A DNA stretch of 6,029 nucleotides. Source: an uncultured Spirochaetia bacterium (lineage in GTDB: Bacteria; Spirochaetota; UBA6919). The notes under the pieces are model-generated. The model worked only from the letters and a program-made list of their open reading frames with translations, was not told the origin of the DNA and made no database searches. The position numbers and the translations under genes were made by a program. This document shows, in pieces, positions 5,356 to 6,029 of this stretch. How positions within the stretch are numbered: position 1 is the stretch's first letter; each line of letters begins with the position of its first letter. Location: contig CAJXGR010000211.1 of assembly GCA_913053665.1 (NCBI GenBank), positions 1 through 6,029 on the forward strand. The letters run 5' to 3'.

Positions 5356-6029
5356 ATGCATCTAACACTACAACAACTGAAATTATTCGAAGCTGTGACC
5401 CGCCTGGGGAGCTATACACGTGCTGCTGAAGAGTTATGCATTAGCCAACCTGCTGTTTCTATTCAGATTAAGCGACTTGAGACGCAAACGGGATTACCTT
5501 TATTTGAAAAGGTTGGAAAACAGATTTTTACCACTGCTGCAGGAAAATCGATGTACTCCGCTAGTCAGGATATTTTAGCACGTGTCGGAAAACTGGGCAC
5601 ATCCATTGAAGAACTAAAAGGTACCGTCAAAGGCAACCTCCAAGTGGCTGTAGTGAGTACCGCCAAGTACTTTCTACCTCATTTATTAGGGGCTTTTTTA
5701 CAGCTTTATCCTGAAGTGGAGCCCAAACTCAGCTTTACCAACCGTGCGCGTGTCATCGAACGACTCATGAATAATGACGTTGATTTTGTTGTCATGGGCC
5801 AGGCCCCTGAAGATGAGCAACTCGAGGCCCATCCCTTTCTTAATAATATACTGGGTATCGTTGCCCCTCCCAATCACCCGCTCGCGAATAGAAAGAACAT
5901 CACCATCGAAGAGATCGCTCAACAGCGCTTTTTGATTCGTGAAATTGGCTCCGGCACCCGTTCGGTATTCGACAAATTGCTCAAGGAACACGGCCATCAA
6001 GTGGAACCTTATATGGAACTGGGCAGTAG
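5356..6029 (+). CDS. LysR-type transcriptional regulator, CbbR/CmpR-like (3' end beyond window)
   Basis: The first 224 codons of a gene that runs off the right edge; the final bases tag are not an in-frame stop (the frame ends AGT, AG). Full LysR-type regulators are about 290-320 aa, so roughly a quarter is missing. Residues 3-62 form the winged helix-turn-helix, with the signature AAEELCISQPAVSIQIKRLE (23-42). A linker helix follows, then the inducer-binding domain from about residue 93. The stretch VAVVSTAKYFLPHLL (97-111), PPNHPLA (171-177) and REIGSGTR (195-202) are what I associate with CbbR/CmpR, regulators of RuBisCO and inorganic-carbon genes; no such gene is visible here. The ATG fits the family N-terminus (MHLTLQQLKLFEAV) and is the first possible start, because TAA occurs in frame at 5344-5346. 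No Shine-Dalgarno sequence precedes it. GC is about 46% by hand count. The LysR family is certain; the CbbR subtype is likely. Confidence 0.9.
   Translation, partial: MHLTLQQLKLFEAVTRLGSYTRAAEELCISQPAVSIQIKRLETQTGLPLFEKVGKQIFTTAAGKSMYSASQDILARVGKLGTSIEELKGTVKGNLQVAVVSTAKYFLPHLLGAFLQLYPEVEPKLSFTNRARVIERLMNNDVDFVVMGQAPEDEQLEAHPFLNNILGIVAPPNHPLANRKNITIEEIAQQRFLIREIGSGTRSVFDKLLKEHGHQVEPYMELGS

Noticed and set aside
5698..6000. 100-codon minus-strand open frame
   Set aside because: It is antisense to the LysR-type inducer-binding domain, which matches its family throughout.

Overview
The window carries five protein-coding genes. Four lie on the minus strand and one, cut by the right edge, diverges from them on the plus strand. 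I see no RNA gene, CRISPR array, insertion sequence or integron cassette. The most likely source is a motile, flagellated bacterium, and a spirochaete is my best guess. The guess rests on the adjacent pair of a FapA (DUF342) protein and a small membrane-anchored SwrB-like protein, a combination I associate with flagellar loci of spirochaetes and some Firmicutes. It also rests on moderate-to-low GC and strongly A/T-rich intergenic DNA. It was not tested by a database search.

Layout from right to left, the direction of minus-strand transcription. (1) 5356-6029, plus strand: the first 224 codons of a LysR-type regulator of the CbbR/CmpR kind. (2) 5120-5355: a divergent, A/T-rich intergenic region with several inverted repeats and the probable promoters of both flanking genes. 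(3) 5119-3656: fapA-like gene (487 aa). (4) 3637-2975: SwrB-like gene (220 aa), 18 bp downstream of fapA and probably in the same operon. (5) 2974-2741: a 234-bp A/T-rich spacer. (6) 2740-989: a compact Hsp70 of the DnaK/HscC type (583 aa). (7) 984-124: a J-domain protein with a HEAT-repeat tail (286 aa), starting 4 nt after the Hsp70 stop and probably translationally coupled to it. (8) 123-1: no gene that I can support.

How the genes may work together. The Hsp70 and J-HEAT genes look like a self-contained chaperone pair. The J domain, with an intact HPD motif, would stimulate the Hsp70 ATPase, and the HEAT repeats would choose the client. The Hsp70 lacks the nucleotide-binding-domain insert and long tail of housekeeping DnaK, there is no grpE next to it, and I see no CIRCE operator. 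A specialised paralogue is therefore more likely than the main heat-shock DnaK. FapA and the SwrB-like protein probably act in flagellar assembly or its control. Whether the chaperone pair serves the flagellar pair is speculation from proximity alone. The LysR-type gene resembles regulators of CO2-fixation genes. It has no visible ribosome-binding site, and a palindrome sits directly against its start codon.
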